From CAIVAT01 sp037137455 (GTDB lineage: Bacteria > Bacteroidota > Bacteroidia > Bacteroidales > FEN-979), in assembly GCA_037137455.1 (NCBI GenBank), contig JBAXKG010000092.1, forward strand, positions 1 to 7,526: DNA of 7,526 nucleotides, given 5' to 3'. The notes under the pieces are model-generated. The model was not told the origin of the DNA. It searched no databases and worked only from the letters and a program-made list of their open reading frames with translations. The position numbers and the translations under genes are program-made. Positions within the stretch are counted from its first letter, which is position 1, and every line of letters starts with the position of its first letter. Below, piece after piece: positions 6,328-7,526 of the stretch.

Positions 6328-7279
6328 CAATCGCAAAGTTATTTAAAATATATTCATTTGGTGTTAAAAAATTTAATTTCTTTCTTGGCCTGTTATTTAG
6401 TTTATTTTGTATATCGTATATATGTTTATTTGTAACATTTTCAAATGATATTCCTTTCGGTAAATATTGACGTATAAGTCCATTCATGTTTTCATTAGCA
6501 CCTCTTTCCCATGAATGGTAAGGGTGTGCAAAATATACATTTGTATTTAATTCTTTGCTTATACGTTCATGTTGTGCGAATTCTTTTCCGTTATCATTTG
6601 TAATAGTTAATACATATTCGCTTATGGGTGTTAATGCTTCAATCAGGTTTTCTGCCAATCCATCAGCTTCTTTACCTTCAAGTTTGCGAATGATTACAAG
6701 GCTTGAACTGCGATCATTTATTGTCAGTATGGCTCCTTGATGATTCTTGCCAATTATAGTATCGGCTTCAAAGTCCCCAAATCGCTTTTTTTCATCTACA
6801 ATTGCTGGCCGTTGTTCAATACTCACCCGGTTCTTGATACATCCTCGTTTGTCTGTTTTGTTACCTCGTTTTTGGTATTTCCTACCCTTATGTCGCAAAT
6901 GGGTATGAAGGTCTCCTTTTTTTCTTTTATCACCCCAAATGTACTGGTAAATGCTTTCGTGGCTTACACAGGTTACGCCATCTACTTTAGCCCTTCCGGC
7001 AATTTGCTCAGGACTAAAATCTTTGCTCAATTGTTCTTTAACGTAATCCTCCACCTCTGTTGTAAAACGCCGATGTTTTGGCTTTTCCCGCTGCCTCCTT
7101 TCATATTTTCGTTGAGCCAGGTCAGCGTTATAAAAACCGTTCCGCTTGTCGCAGTTCCTTTTCAGTTCTCGACTTACAATGGATTTGTCCTTGTCTATCG
7201 CCTCAGCGATTTCGCTTTGTTTCAGTTTGCCTTTCATTACTGAAATTATGTACCTTTGTTCTCTGGTTAAGTGTTTCAT
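6305..7279 (-). CDS. IS30-family transposase, IS4351-like (324 aa)
   Basis: This enzyme would mobilise its IS30-family element. The N-terminus has a helix-turn-helix (about residues 19-42, LKQSEIAEAIDKDKSIVSRE), followed by a second predicted one (about 88-115, FSPEQIAGRAK...VSHESIYQYIW). The catalytic DDE triad is complete: D173 in GDFEADTIIG, D229 in TNDNGKEF and E263 in RGANENMNGLIRQY, with 33 residues between the second D and the E, as is standard for IS30. The length is that of the family. I chose the ATG at 7279 (MKHLTREQRY) over the TTG at 7285, because IS4351-type proteins begin with this motif. The stop codon sits inside the left terminal repeat, 2-7 bases from the element's end. It lies upstream of the 686-aa gene in the same direction, so some read-through transcription into that gene is likely. 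Confidence 0.95.
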   Translation of the reverse strand: MKHLTREQRYIISVMKGKLKQSEIAEAIDKDKSIVSRELKRNCDKRNGFYNADLAQRKYERRQREKPKHRRFTTEVEDYVKEQLSKDFSPEQIAGRAKVDGVTCVSHESIYQYIWGDKRKKGDLHTHLRHKGRKYQKRGNKTDKRGCIKNRVSIEQRPAIVDEKKRFGDFEADTIIGKNHQGAILTINDRSSSLVIIRKLEGKEADGLAENLIEALTPISEYVLTITNDNGKEFAQHERISKELNTNVYFAHPYHSWERGANENMNGLIRQYLPKGISFENVTNKHIYDIQNKLNNRPRKKLNFLTPNEYILNNFAIEKVAFMT

Positions 7280-7308
7280 TCGCAACTTATTTTTGGCGAT
7301 TTAGGAGG

Positions 7309-7339
7309 CAAAAGAAAACATTTACTCCATCAGGGCAAA
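7309..7339 (-). promoter_or_regulatory. Candidate promoter of the IS30 transposase
   Basis: On the minus strand TTTG (7336-7339) is followed by 19 bases and TTCTTTTG (7309-7316), one mismatch from TAnnTTTG. The start of transcription would be near 7302, about 22 bases before the ATG at 7279. Weak, as the region is rich in T on this strand. Confidence 0.35.
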
Positions 7340-7414
7340 TGGGAAAGATTTTTTCTTTCTCCTTTGTCTTGAAAAATATTTATGTTCTGTTTTTCTTTTA
7401 CGTCTTAACTCCTC

Positions 7415-7439
7415 AAAAAGTTGCATTAATTACTTGAAT
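7415..7439 (-). repeat. Right terminal inverted repeat of the IS30 element
   Basis: Pairs with 6303-6327 at 23 of 25 positions. Its outer 12 bases plus 8 bases beyond are found again, inverted, at 2184-2203 in the spacer between the IS1634-like copies. Confidence 0.85.
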
Positions 7440-7444
7440 CTTGG

Positions 7445-7526
7445 AATTAATAATTGGTCGCGCTTTAATTATAAATCATTACGTGCGTTATTCTTACGTA
7501 AACTTCCATCCCCATTTGTTTTTATT
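7445..7526 (-). pseudogene. Internal fragment of a second 686-aa gene copy, with an in-frame stop
   Basis: These 82 bases match 4588-4669 of the intact gene at 81 positions, covering about codons 529-556. The single difference (A at 7471 for G at 4614) changes codon 548 from CAA to TAA on the coding strand, a nonsense mutation. The IS30 element cuts off everything after about codon 556. The gene's upstream part would continue past the right edge of the window, so I cannot say whether its 5' end is intact. Even if it is, the product would lack the last 139 residues, though all three candidate DDE residues would be kept. Confidence 0.85.

Larger units (their letters stand above)
6298..7444 (-). 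mobile_element. IS30-family insertion sequence, IS4351-like (about 1147 bp)
   Basis: The transposase gene is bracketed by inverted repeats. The left end reads ATTCAAGTCATAAATGCAAC from 6303, and the right end, reverse-complemented from 7439, reads ATTCAAGTAATTAATGCAAC. With five further T residues the arms agree at 23 of 25 positions. I extend each end by 5 bases because the outer CCAAG at the right end recurs with an IS30 end remnant at 2187-2191, and homology to the 686-aa gene fragment begins only at 7445; limits are good to about 8 bases. The flanks are unrelated (the region upstream of the intact 686-aa gene on the left, an internal 686-aa gene piece on the right) and show no target duplication, so the element marks a rearrangement point. 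Confidence 0.85.

Noticed and set aside
6555..7437. Plus-strand open frames over the IS30 transposase and its upstream region
   Set aside because: They are reverse-strand shadows of a well-supported transposase, or overlap its promoter and the IS end, with no family signal.
7286..7439. Extra small gene between the IS30 transposase and its right end
   Set aside because: The stretch is T-rich leader and terminal repeat; no frame has plausible coding content.

Overview
The window is a small graveyard of mobile DNA, with no housekeeping gene in it. The DNA is AT-rich. The IS30-family transposase looks like the IS4351 group known from Bacteroides, and the best promoter candidates fit the Bacteroidota pattern (TTG, about 20 bases, TAnnTTTG), with no Shine-Dalgarno sequence before the starts. 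I therefore suggest a member of the Bacteroidota; this is inference, and the genus cannot be told from what is here.

Layout. Bases 1-50 are the right end of an IS1634-like element whose body lies left of the window. Bases 84-191 are the last 35 codons (minus strand) of a second copy of the 686-aa gene described below. Two IS1634-like elements, apparently identical and in the same orientation, follow at 192-2149 and 2204-4161, separated by only 54 bases. Each carries one 536-aa transposase gene. An intact 686-aa gene of unrecognised family then lies on the minus strand (4195-6255). It has an N-terminal helix-turn-helix, a DDE-like core and a C-terminal coiled coil, so it is probably a further kind of transposase. 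An IS30-family element of about 1.14 kb (about 6298-7444) comes next, with its transposase on the minus strand. The last 82 bases (7445-7526) are an internal piece of another copy of the 686-aa gene, carrying an in-frame stop.

How the parts relate. Bases 1-191 repeat 4112-4302 exactly, so the junction between an IS1634 right end and the 3' end of the 686-aa gene occurs twice. The 54-base spacer between the two IS1634 copies ends in 20 bases that match, inverted, the right end of the IS30 element plus its outer flank. No insertion shows a matching target-site duplication. The flanks of each element therefore come from different events, joined by recombination, deletion or misassembly. The IS30 element also reads towards the 686-aa gene, and its terminal repeat may supply the upstream half of that gene's promoter.

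No cargo gene, RNA gene, CRISPR array or defence system was found. The item most likely to be undescribed is the 686-aa transposase-like protein and its possible element.
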